The notes below the pieces were generated by a model. It saw only the letters and a list, made by a program, of their open reading frames with translations. It was not told the DNA's origin and did no database searches. Positions 53,001 to 60,479 of a stretch of 64,000 nt of DNA are shown one piece after another. This DNA comes from Lethocerus indicus (lineage: Eukaryota; Arthropoda; Insecta; Hemiptera; Belostomatidae), in the NCBI GenBank assembly GCA_019843655.1, contig JACDQD010000005.1:595271-659270 (forward strand), written 5' to 3'. The stretch's first letter is position 1, and each line of letters starts with the position of its first letter. Made by a program: the position numbers and the translations under genes.

Positions 53001-54657
53001 TTCATTTCGAATCTGTGAGATACCGGGGCCATCTCATTATCCACTCTATTACCTCGTTTTTTTTTATTACGCGGGACCAAAAACACCTCTGAACCGAGGC
53101 CGAAACCTTCGGTTAAAACTCCCGAGAATCCTCCGACTCCGAGCGGATTGGGATGAGGAGGAGAAAGGCGGGAGTGGAACTTGAGGAACCGGGATTCTTT
53201 GACTTGGCCGACTGTCGTGGTATGTTGAGGTCCTGGTGGATTGTCTGGTTGGGTGCATTAAGGATGGTTTGAAGGACTTTTGATTGGAATCTCTGGATGC
53301 TAGCGATGTTGGATGTCTTGGTGGTGGAACCCAGCATAGCTCTATACCTTATGTACATGTCGGTTTGAGTATCGCTTTGTATATTTCGATGTCCGTTTTA
53401 GTAACGGCCTTAAGAGTCCAATTTCTGCTAAATCTAATTCTTTTGAGTCGGGTTTGGGGATTCCACGTGAGTCGTTGTACGGGTGGAACCCCAAAGATTG
53501 AGTGGAGAAAAAAGCTTGTCTTAAGAATGGAGAATTTCCACGTACCTCTCTCGGTCCTCAGACGGCGCGGAGTTGGCCGCCGAAGACGTCGGCCTGGTGA
53601 CGTCGGGACGGGGCGGCGACGAAGCGCCGTTCTCCGTCCTCTTCCTGGCCGGCGCCGGGGGGACGCCGCCGAAATCGGAGTACGAAGACGACAGGAGGAA
53701 GAGGATGAGGCGGAGGAGGACCAAGAGACTGGCGGAGAAATCATCCAGGCGGAAGAAGACCATCGTCCAAACGGCGTTGCAGAACGGCGACGACACCTGC
53801 AGGATGCACACACTCTACGTCAGCTTCAAGGACCTCAACTGGGATGTAACAAGCACTTATACATATATATATATATATATATATACAGAGGGGTCCAAAA
53901 AAATGTATCCACCGTTTAAAAGTCCATAACTTGCAAACTAATTGACACAAAAGTGTCTCTTTTTGGTCAACAACTGAACACGTTGTGCAGTCAGAGTAGT
54001 TGGTGGTGCACAGTTGGGCGGCATCGTTTCTGTCTGCCGATTGTTAATAATGGTGACAATTTCGAAAACCTACAGTGCGATATATCTTTAAGTTGGACTT
54101 TAAGCTAGACTTTCACCAAAAATGAGACAACACTGTGTCAATTAGTTTGCAAGTTATGGACTGTTAAACGGTGGATACATTTTTTTGGACCACTCTCTCT
54201 CTGTATATGTATTGGGTTGGCAACTAAGTAATTACGAATCGATAACGGCCTTTATATTCGGTCGTCGTCGACCTCCACCGTCGACCCGCAGAGCGCTCCG
54301 GGACGTCCGTCCGGTGGAGGTCGACGACGAAGAGGCCGAATTTATCTTGGACGTGAATTCGAAACCGTCTACGGCTTATCTGCGTCTGTGTTCCAGGACT
54401 GGATCCGGGCGCCGCCGGGATTCCACGCCTCGTACTGCGGCGGCGAATGCAATTTCCCGTTGAACGCCGTCATGAACGCCACCAACCACGCCGTCGTCCA
54501 GACCCTCGTCCACCTGATGAATCCAGTCCTGGCGCCCAAACCCTGCTGCGCCCCGACCACCCTGGCGTCGGTCAACGTCGTCTTCACGATTGATCCGGTC
54601 AACGTCATGCTCAAGAAGTACAGGCAGATGGCCGTCTCCAGCTGCGGCTGTCACTGA
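49705..54657 (+). CDS. gbb: BMP5/7/8-type ligand (gbb), copy 2, complete, 5 exons
   Basis: Exons 49705-50065, 52003-52219, 52659-52816, 53562-53845, 54397-54657; 1281 nt, 426 aa (Drosophila gbb is about 455 aa). Starts at the first ATG of a Met-rich run; an in-frame stop lies at 49651. Residues 1-35 form a very hydrophobic signal peptide ([20 protein letters not shown]). Prodomain blocks: [48 protein letters not shown] strongly basic region (MRRRRTKR) offers furin sites. The mature domain has all seven cysteines ([39 protein letters not shown]). Intron positions and phases equal those of copy 1, so it is a tandem duplicate. Introns are much shorter than those of copy 1 and consist almost wholly of transposon debris. 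No inactivating change seen. Confidence 0.95.
50455..51240. repeat. ~115-120-bp tandem repeat, gbb copy 2 intron 1
   Basis: Units share GAGGTCAGGGGTCACGTCAA, AGGTCTTTCAGCTC, GTGAACGGCCGGTCAGATTT and AGATTTAGGCTTACAGGA. Two units are 120 bp apart (TACAGTAGGTTTCG at 50461 and 50581). About seven copies, some shortened. Confidence 0.9.
51241..51650. other. gbb copy 2 intron 1 remainder
   Basis: Unassigned sequence with a short TA tract near 51525-51538. Nothing further recognised. Confidence 0.4.
51655..51990. mobile_element. Tc1/mariner-like MITE abutting gbb copy 2 exon 2
   Basis: Left end GTGTGTCGCAAAATTAACGC, right end GCGTTCATTTTGCGACACCC, inverted over about 50 bp (ATTGGCCACAATTCTCCAG against CAGTAATTGTGGCCAATTC). 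Inside is CCCTAAACTAAGGGCTGTCG, shared with the 37244 family. The right end is 12 bp before the splice acceptor of exon 2. Confidence 0.75.
52003..52219 (+). CDS. gbb: gbb copy 2 exon 2
   Basis: Acceptor CTCCTATACAG, donor CGGG/GTACGA. Encodes [39 protein letters not shown] and [11 protein letters not shown], parallel to copy 1. Phase 1 in, 2 out. Confidence 0.92.
52237..52615. mobile_element. Penelope-linked scrap plus Jockey-like fragments, gbb copy 2 intron 2
   Basis: 52237-52262 keeps CTCCGCTACTGAAGACGGG. 52290-52330 is + strand Jockey sequence (GGAGATTCCAGTCGAAAGTC); from about 52345 the minus-strand form follows (GAGAAAGGCGGGAGTGGAAC, GTATGTTGAGGTCATC, GGAACCCCAAAGCTCAAATT). Fills the intron almost entirely. 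Confidence 0.65.
52659..52816 (+). CDS. gbb: gbb copy 2 exon 3
   Basis: Acceptor CTGTGTCCAG, donor ACAG/GTACGA. Encodes [36 protein letters not shown] and [15 protein letters not shown]. Phase 2 in, 1 out. Confidence 0.92.
52846..52945. mobile_element. Penelope-linked palindromic element, copy 11 (short)
   Basis: GGCCGCTCGCCGTCTTCAGT at the left and CGCTACTGAAGATGGGGCGA with GCCGAAAACCGGTC at the right: the two hammerhead-like cores face each other with only about 45 bp between. Starts 30 bp after the exon 3 donor. Confidence 0.68.
53110..53510 (-). mobile_element. Jockey-like LINE fragment, gbb copy 2 intron 3
   Basis: The minus strand reads [20 protein letters not shown] then [13 protein letters not shown], and further [31 protein letters not shown]: the C-terminal region of a Jockey-type reverse transcriptase. 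Ends about 50 bp before exon 4. Confidence 0.78.
53562..53845 (+). CDS. gbb: gbb copy 2 exon 4 (cleavage sites, start of mature domain)
   Basis: Acceptor TCGGTCCTCAG, donor GAT/GTAACA. Encodes [34 protein letters not shown], a long basic stretch ([18 protein letters not shown]) and [16 protein letters not shown]. Phase 1 in, 0 out. Confidence 0.93.
53888..54196. mobile_element. MITE with ~60-bp terminal inverted repeats, gbb copy 2 intron 4
   Basis: Left AGAGGGGTCCAAAAAAATGT, right ATTTTTTTGGACCACTCT; inverted similarity extends through CATAACTTGCAAACTAATTG to GACAC. Sits next to a TA tract (53864-53885). Size and TA context fit a Tc1/mariner-type MITE. Confidence 0.85.
54212..54380. mobile_element. 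Mariner-like MITE remnant beside gbb copy 2 exon 5
   Basis: TTGGGTTGGCAACTAAGTAA is the mariner end seen at 33683. The interior CGTCGTCGACCTCCACCG / CGGTGGAGGTCGACGACG is inverted, and TTCGAAACCGTCTACGGCTT matches TTCGAAACCATCTACGGCAT of the 33683 copy. It is cut off 16 bp before the exon 5 acceptor border. Confidence 0.75.
54397..54657 (+). CDS. gbb: gbb copy 2 exon 5 (mature TGF-beta domain)
   Basis: Acceptor CTGTGTTCCAG, phase 0. Encodes [56 protein letters not shown] and [14 protein letters not shown] with TGA at 54655. Same length (261 nt) as in copy 1. Confidence 0.97.
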   Translation, partial: DWIRAPPGFHASYCGGECNFPLNAVMNATNHAVVQTLVHLMNPVLAPKPCCAPTTLASVNVVFTIDPVNVMLKKYRQMAVSSCGCH

Positions 54658-54698
54658 ACGCGGACCGAAAGGGTTCGATACGGGCCGCAATCCCCGGG

Positions 54699-54704
54699 AA
54701 TAAA
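54699..54704 (+). terminator. Candidate poly(A) signal, gbb copy 2
   Basis: AATAAA 42 nt after the stop, framed by the inverted repeat CCCCGGG...CCCCGGG. If used, the 3' UTR is very short and ends before the transposon at 54728. Confidence 0.45.
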
Positions 54705-54727
54705 CCCCGGGCATCGTGGACGGATAA

Positions 54728-54895
54728 CGGCGGTTTCGACCGCTCGCCGTCTTCAGTAGCGGTGCCGGCCAATTTCGGCACTTTGGCCAATAATCTGTGT
54801 ATATATATATAACTTTCCTTGTACTGTGGTCGCAGTAACACCGCTACTGAAGACGTGGCGAGCGGCCGAAACCGGTCTAGCAGGAGACCGAACAC
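54728..54895. mobile_element. Penelope-linked palindromic element, copy 12
   Basis: GCGGTTTCGACCGCTCGCCG with TCTTCAGTAGCGGTG at the left and the sense core at 54843-54881 at the right; continues GCAGGAGACCGAACA. Lies directly after gbb copy 2. Confidence 0.75.
54843..54881 (+). ncRNA. Hammerhead-ribozyme-like motif
   Basis: GCTA, CTGAAGA, CGTGGCGAGCGGCC, GAAA, CCGGTC, TAGC. All core positions and stem I are intact; stem II pairs only as GGC/GCC and is not closed next to the core. Confidence 0.38.
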
Positions 54896-54953
54896 TGCTG
54901 GATAACATTTCCCACAGGTCCAACCGTTGAATATATAAATGTAAAATCAATAT

Positions 54954-54956
<3 letters not shown>

Positions 54957-55018
<62 letters not shown>

Positions 55019-55265
55019 TTAGACTTCCCCGGTCGAAACTAGAGTTTTTTAAAAAATAATAAATTTTATTGCACAGAAATATAACAGTTACAAGCACACG
55101 CACTCAATCTCCTCATATATAAAGGTTGTTCTGACAAAGGGCTTTGCCAAATCTATAGTTGTTTATGTTTATCTTTCCAATACCTTTTGGGCTCCTAGCC
55201 TTCTCTTAACTGTTTATGTTTATCTTTCTAATACCTTTTGGGCTGCTAGCCCTCTCTTAACTTAT
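54957..55265. repeat. (TA)n tract and dispersed repeat also at the left edge
   Basis: (TA)n at 54957-55014. 55134-55262 contains AAAGGGCTTTGCCAAATCT and two tandem copies of TGTTTATGTTTATCTTTC followed by AATACCTTTTGGGCT; the repeat is related to positions 1-81. Confidence 0.75.
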
Positions 55266-55735
55266 ATATATACATATATATAAATACCTGGAAGTCTTCA
55301 ACTCTGGCCTTAGTCCGTACCCTCAACTTTCGATTTATGAAGTTTCTCCGTTGAGAGGACCAAACCTGAGGAGGAATATTTGTTGTGAATCGAATTTGAA
55401 TTCGGCGTCTGAATATATAGACCTGAAAAAATCCAGAAAAAGAAGAACAGTTTATTAACAACAGAAGCTTGAAGAAAAAAAAAACCAATCATCTATTAAA
55501 TATGTGTATTCGAATGATTTTTGTTCGGCTGTGTATTGCATTTACACAATCAGCAGAAAAAGTATATATTACGGATCGAGTAGCCACTTTTTCTTATAAT
55601 ATTTATATTATTAAAAAATGGCTATTATAATTAGATAATAATTCAATTGTTTTTCAGTAACAATATATTCTAACGTTTGAAATTATTAAACAAATATCCG
55701 AGAATATTGTCGAGCGTAAATGTAGGACAATATTA

Positions 55736-55739
<4 letters not shown>

Positions 55740-55790
<51 letters not shown>
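55740..55790. repeat. (TA)n microsatellite
   Basis: Pure TA tract in AT-rich intergenic sequence. Confidence 0.95.
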
Positions 55791-55794
<4 letters not shown>

Positions 55795-56032
55795 CAATAG
55801 AATTTAATGTACAAATTATTAGTGTTTGTAGAAACCTTGTGAGGGTCAGAAACATTCATTTACTAACTATTGTAAAAACAAATTAACATTCAATCGACAG
55901 TTTATGATTTCAATTATATTTTGTAACTTTACCCGTACTTTTGCATTTGTGTAAGCATTGACAATATGTAATAGGCGATTCTATAAGTTATGAAATATGT
56001 ATACATAATATTTATATATAAAACATAATTAT

Positions 56033-56320
56033 TTAACCCATTAAGTACTGTAGGCAGTTTTTTTTTTATTACTCTCAGTAATTTCACGTTATAAATACTA
56101 AATCGTGTTAAAATATTTGTAATTATTATTATTATTCGAAATAAAAGATGATCTGTCTCATCGTGTGTCGGCTCAACTCAATTCCCAAATGGGACTCGAT
56201 TTAAAAAAAACATATTCGACAAACCGGTTTTTAAAAACATATTTGATAATAATGCATCATAATAAGTAAATTTTATGCATCATTTGCAGGAAAAAACAAT
56301 TTTTGTACTCAATGGGTTAA
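56033..56320. mobile_element. piggyBac-type MITE with TTAA ends
   Basis: Left TTAACCCATTAAGTAC and right GTACTCAATGGGTTAA are inverted repeats with one mismatch over 16 bp, including the TTAA target. 288 bp, no coding capacity. Confidence 0.82.
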
Positions 56321-56477
56321 CCTGTGGCATCACTTCCGGATATTTTTCATATTGTGGTAACGTAGAAATTTTATGCGGTTTCAAATTGACATTTTTAACC
56401 ATAAAATATTATGGTTTAATAACGGCTTCCAGATATTTTTCATATTATGGAAACAAATATAAATTTGATAGAAATTT

Positions 56478-57416
56478 AAGTGTACATATACAAATACAAT
56501 TATTAATAAAAAAACTATTAGGATCGGTTCAGTTCCGATTGAACCGTCGCGTAGAATTATGACTTTTAGATACACGAGCTGTATCTAAATATATGTAATA
56601 TATAATATATAATAAATATATTATATTATAAGTATAATTTAATGTCAAACTGCATTGACATTTTTAACTTTTTGAAAAATTTGAAAAAATATTAGTTTAA
56701 ACAATTTATACGTACCTTTTCTTTTTTATACAATTCCAGTAGGCCTCAGAATGATTTGTAAGGTCATGAATAAATTTGGGAAATGCGGACAATTTTTAAA
56801 AATTATATTTAATGATAATGGGCTTCGATGACTGGAATTTTTGTTGGTGATTCCGCTTTGCAAACGATTGTGATTTTAAGAAACATTAAATAGAATAATA
56901 ATTGTCTTTTATAAAGCCTTAATAAAGAACAACAATGGCTAAACAAGTTGATGATAAATCAATATATTGAATGTACCTGATAAACTGATAGCTCCTGCAG
57001 TAAATTTTAACCAAATATACAAATTTCAAAAAGGCAATTATTATTCTATTTAAAGTTACTTAAAATCGCGATAATTTGCGAAACGGGAATCTCCACAAAA
57101 AATTCCGGCCATCGAAGCTCGCTGTCATTAAATATAATTTATAAAAATTGTCCGCATTTCCAAAATTTATTCACGACATCGCAAATAATTTTTAGACCTA
57201 GTTGAATTGTATAAAAAAAAGAAAAGATAAATCGTTTAAGCTAAAATTTCAAAAAAAATTATTTGACCGGTTAAAAATGTCAATGCTGTTTTACATACAA
57301 TTATATGTATAATATATTTATCGAATGCAACCGCACTCAAACGGCTAATTCCATCTGAAAGTCGTAATTCTATGCGATGGTTCCTATTAGTTTTTTTTAT
57401 AATTGTATTTGTGTAC
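56478..57416. repeat. Large inverted repeat (hairpin), arms ~400 bp
   Basis: Left arm 56478-56915 and right arm 57030-57416 are inverted copies with many mismatches: AATAGAATAATAATTG (left) against CAATTATTATTCTATT (right), TGCGGACAATTTTTA against ATAAAAATTGTCCGC, GCATTGACATTTTTAA against TTAAAAATGTCAATGC. The loop is about 115 bp. No transposase recognised. Confidence 0.85.
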
Positions 57417-57917
57417 AAAATATTTTATATCGTAGCGATATTTTATATTGTATATTTTTGAATTTGTACGGTCCGCGCATGGATCGTGGTGGGGGATAAG
57501 TTGGCCAGACTGGGCCCGGTCGTAAGTTTCGCCCCGTAGCTATTTACCCCCGTGTAGGTTTTCTTTCCCCCTAATTCGGGGGGTCGATTTTAACCGTTTA
57601 ATATCGCGAAATTTATTCTTTTTCCTCGCCTGGACGGGGCCGGTCCCCGCGTCGTCCGTAACAGGGGTGTGAGATACGGCCGGTCGTCGGTATCGAGAGG
57701 GCGGTGGCGTTCTAATGCCGGACCTAGGCCCTGGTTACCTCTCTGGTCGGCCGTCCATTTCAACCGGTTTACGTTTATCCCGGAGTGAAATCGCCAGTTG
57801 GCGCCAACCGCCAGAGGACGACGCCTCCTCCGCCTCCGCCTCCGCCGCCTCCATCGCCGCCCCCGCCACCGACACAACACCCGGACACCGACTGCGATAT
57901 GACAGTGGGACACTTTG

Positions 57918-58076
57918 ATGTGGGGTGCTATTTCGAGGCTGTTCCATAGAGGGGGAGGACAACAACAGGAAGAACAACAGGAACAGAACGGGGAGGAGGA
58001 CGAGGAGGGGACGGCCGCCGACATGGAGAGGAAGCGGTACCAGGACACCGAACAGGAGACCTTCGAGACCAGACAA
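57918..58076 (+). CDS. Unidentified candidate first exon
   Basis: ATG-initiated 53 codons ending at a fair donor, CAA/GTTAGT: MWGAISRLFHRGGGQQQEEQ, then an acidic Glu-rich part and MERKRYQDTEQETFETRQ. The surroundings are GC-rich, unlike the neighbouring AT-rich DNA. It looks like the charged N-terminus of a protein whose other exons lie further right, but I recognise no family and see no following exon. It could be chance. Confidence 0.35.
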
Positions 58077-59298
58077 GTTAGTATCCGTTGCACACACACA
58101 CGTTGGGTTAATACCCAGGTAAATAAATCAGTAATCCCCCGGTCCATCCTAGAGAATGGGGGGTTGTACATCGAGTACTTCCCGGGTACGACTGAGGGGT
58201 CCAAACCGCACCCTCCAACAACGCACCGATTCTATATCGAAGTACGAAGTTCCAGTATAAACTGTACACGATAAATTCCGCTCGGCCAGTCGGGCGCGAC
58301 CATTCAAATGCGACCAATAAACGTTAAAAATCGTAGTTGACACCCCACATATACATCGAGATTTCCCCGCACCCTTCAACAACGGACTGATTGTATATCG
58401 CGACATACAAATGTACGGGATACAAGGGATGGATCACGTAGCTGGCCGACAGTACGATGGAAACCAGCGGGCTAATTTTTCCCCTATTCCGTCGGGCCCT
58501 GAATTGTCGCCGAGCGTATTCCGGTTTGTGCGTCGTTCGGAAACCGCACTCGGAGCGGGCTCCGTCAGAAGGCGTCGCGACATCCGGGAACCGACCAGAT
58601 CTTACCGGAATCCGGCCGGTGACGGAATAGGGAAAAAATGCGCCCGCGGGTTCGCACTATACTCACTTTTGTTACAGGTGAACGGAGACGTTTCCCGATG
58701 CGTTTTCGATTCCGCACCCGGTCCGACTACCGTTAGTCGTAAACAAAATTAGCTCTCGAAACGGATAATACCCTACGTAGCGAGAATGGATTCTAGTCCA
58801 CCTGAGATAAGATCGCCCAAGTAACCGGGATAAGCTGTCAATTAGCCGGCTCAAATGTCCATTTGAGTCCTCCGGTCGAGGCTAAAGAAAGGCGGGGGGG
58901 GGAGGGGTTGTCGGGTACATCCAGTTTTCGCCCCCCAACCGCACCCTTCAACAACGTACCGATTCTATATCGATGTACGAATGTATAGGATACAACGAAT
59001 GGATCACACAGTGAGCCGCCGTACTGTCCGGTACCCGATAGGTACGCGGCGGGATGGATAACGGGATGGAGAATCGGATTGAATTGACGATTTGATTCTA
59101 AACGTTTTAGTGCCAGGGGGTTTTTGAAAATCCGTGTCGGATTGTGCCACAAAGTGCGATAGCGTTTCCTTCATTTATCCGCGAGAATTAACAACGTACC
59201 GAATTTATATCGATGTACAAAGTTCCGGTACTCGATCTACCCGTCTAGACATGTTCAGTCCTCAAATAAACGTCAAAATTATCTATACTATAGTTTAA

Positions 59299-59460
59299 CA
59301 TACCTGTTCCGCGGTCTGCGAGCGGTTGGAATATAGTAGGTTTGCGGAGTTTCTGTCTCCTGTCTCCTGCCGGTCTGACTTTTGCTAGACCGGTTTCGGC
59401 TGCTCGCCATCTTCAGTAGCGCTGTGTTAGTCACTGTTAGGGAACAAATAGTTTCTTACG
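59299..59460. mobile_element. Penelope-linked palindromic element, copy 13 (left arm)
   Basis: ATACCTGTTCCGCGGTCTGC, GTTTCTGTCTCCTGTC and GCGCTGTGTTAGTCACTGTTAG in the usual order, with the best-preserved antisense hammerhead-like core at 59384-59420. Lies in the loop of the foldback. Confidence 0.8.
59384..59420 (-). ncRNA. Hammerhead-ribozyme-like motif, best copy
   Basis: Minus strand, 37 nt: GCTA, CTGAAGA, TGGCGAGCAGCC, GAAA, CCGGTC, TAGC. Matches the pattern of minimal type I hammerheads (short stem III ACC/GGT, C at the cleavage position, stem I GCTA/TAGC). Stem II GGC/GCC has a U beside the core that does not pair. Confidence 0.45.
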
Positions 59461-60479
59461 ATATATCGCAAGCTTATCCCTAAACGCTAAACGTTACAGT
59501 GCGAGGAAACGGTGTAGAATGTTGGAAACGAATTTCTCGTCACGAGCTCTATCGTTGGTATAGAACGTTAGAAACGACGGCCAGGAAACTGAACCCGGCG
59601 GAAGAAGGACCGATTCTGCTTTTCTTAATACGAACGAAGATTCCATTCGAAAGATTCAACCAAGTTACTGAATCTACGTAATGTATCTTTATACATCCGC
59701 ATCATTATGCGGAAAATATGCTCTATTAATGTCTCCCTGACGATCACAACAGCCCTCGGACAATCAATCGGTAAGCCGATTGAAGCGAAATCAAATGGAC
59801 ATTAGTCGCTAATTAAACCGGCTAATTGACGGCTCATCCAGGTACCTGGGTGAGTAGGGTATTCAGGCATTGCGGGTGCATCAGAGTCCATTTCATTAAA
59901 ACATCAGGTCGATCTTATCTCGGGTCGACTAGAATCCATTCTCGCTACGTTGGGTATTATCCGTTTCGAAAGCTAATTTTGTTTACGATTAACGGTAGTC
60001 GGACTGCGTGCGGAATCGAACACGCATCGGGAAACGTCTCCGTACACCTGTGACAAAAGTGAGTATAACGCAAACCTGCGGGCGCATTTTTCCCTATTTC
60101 GTCACCGGCCGGATTCCGGTAAGATCTGGTCGGTTCCCGGAATGTCGCGACGCCTTCTGACGGAGCCCGCTCCGAGTGCGGTTTCCGAACAACGCACAAA
60201 CCGGAATACGCTCGGTGACAATTCAGGGCCCTGACGAAATAGGGGAAAAATGAGCCCGCTGGTTTCCATTATACTGTCGGCTCGCTACGCGATCCATTCG
60301 TTATATCCCATATATTTGTATGTTGCGATATACAATCAGTCCGTTGTTGAAGGGTGCGGCGGGGGAAACTCGATGTATAAGTTGGGTGTCAACTACGATT
60401 TTAACATTTATTGATCGCATTTGAATAATCGCACCCAACTGTCCGAGCGGGATTTATCGTGTACAGTTTTAGTGCCCGC

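Larger units (their letters stand above)
58258..60472. repeat. Large foldback structure, arms ~600-680 bp
   Basis: Left arm 58258-58868 and right arm about 59788-60472 are inverted copies: AAACTGTACACGATAAATTC against GATTTATCGTGTACAGTTTT, GAACCGACCAGATCTTACCG against CGGTAAGATCTGGTCGGTTC, GCGAGAATGGATTCTAGTC against GACTAGAATCCATTCTCGC. The 0.9-kb loop holds further partial copies (ACCGATTCTATATCGATGTA near 58958, 59198) and a Penelope-linked element. Some pairs are 20 bp perfect, so the fold is younger than that at 56478. Confidence 0.9.

Noticed and set aside
53562..53845. Alternative frame of gbb copy 2 exon 4 giving a long Arg-rich protein
   Set aside because: Only the frame ending [15 protein letters not shown] fits the family and the phases of both neighbours.
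57590..58204. Minus-strand ORF of 204 codons, the longest open frame in the region
   Set aside because: It has long Arg, Ser and Cys runs made by reading GC-rich trinucleotide repeats backward and shows no family motif; the + strand candidate exon is more protein-like.
58680..60060. tRNA-like B-box word (GTTCGATTCC-like) in both foldback arms
   Set aside because: No matching acceptor, D and anticodon stems could be built around it, so neither a tRNA nor a clear tRNA-derived SINE is supported.
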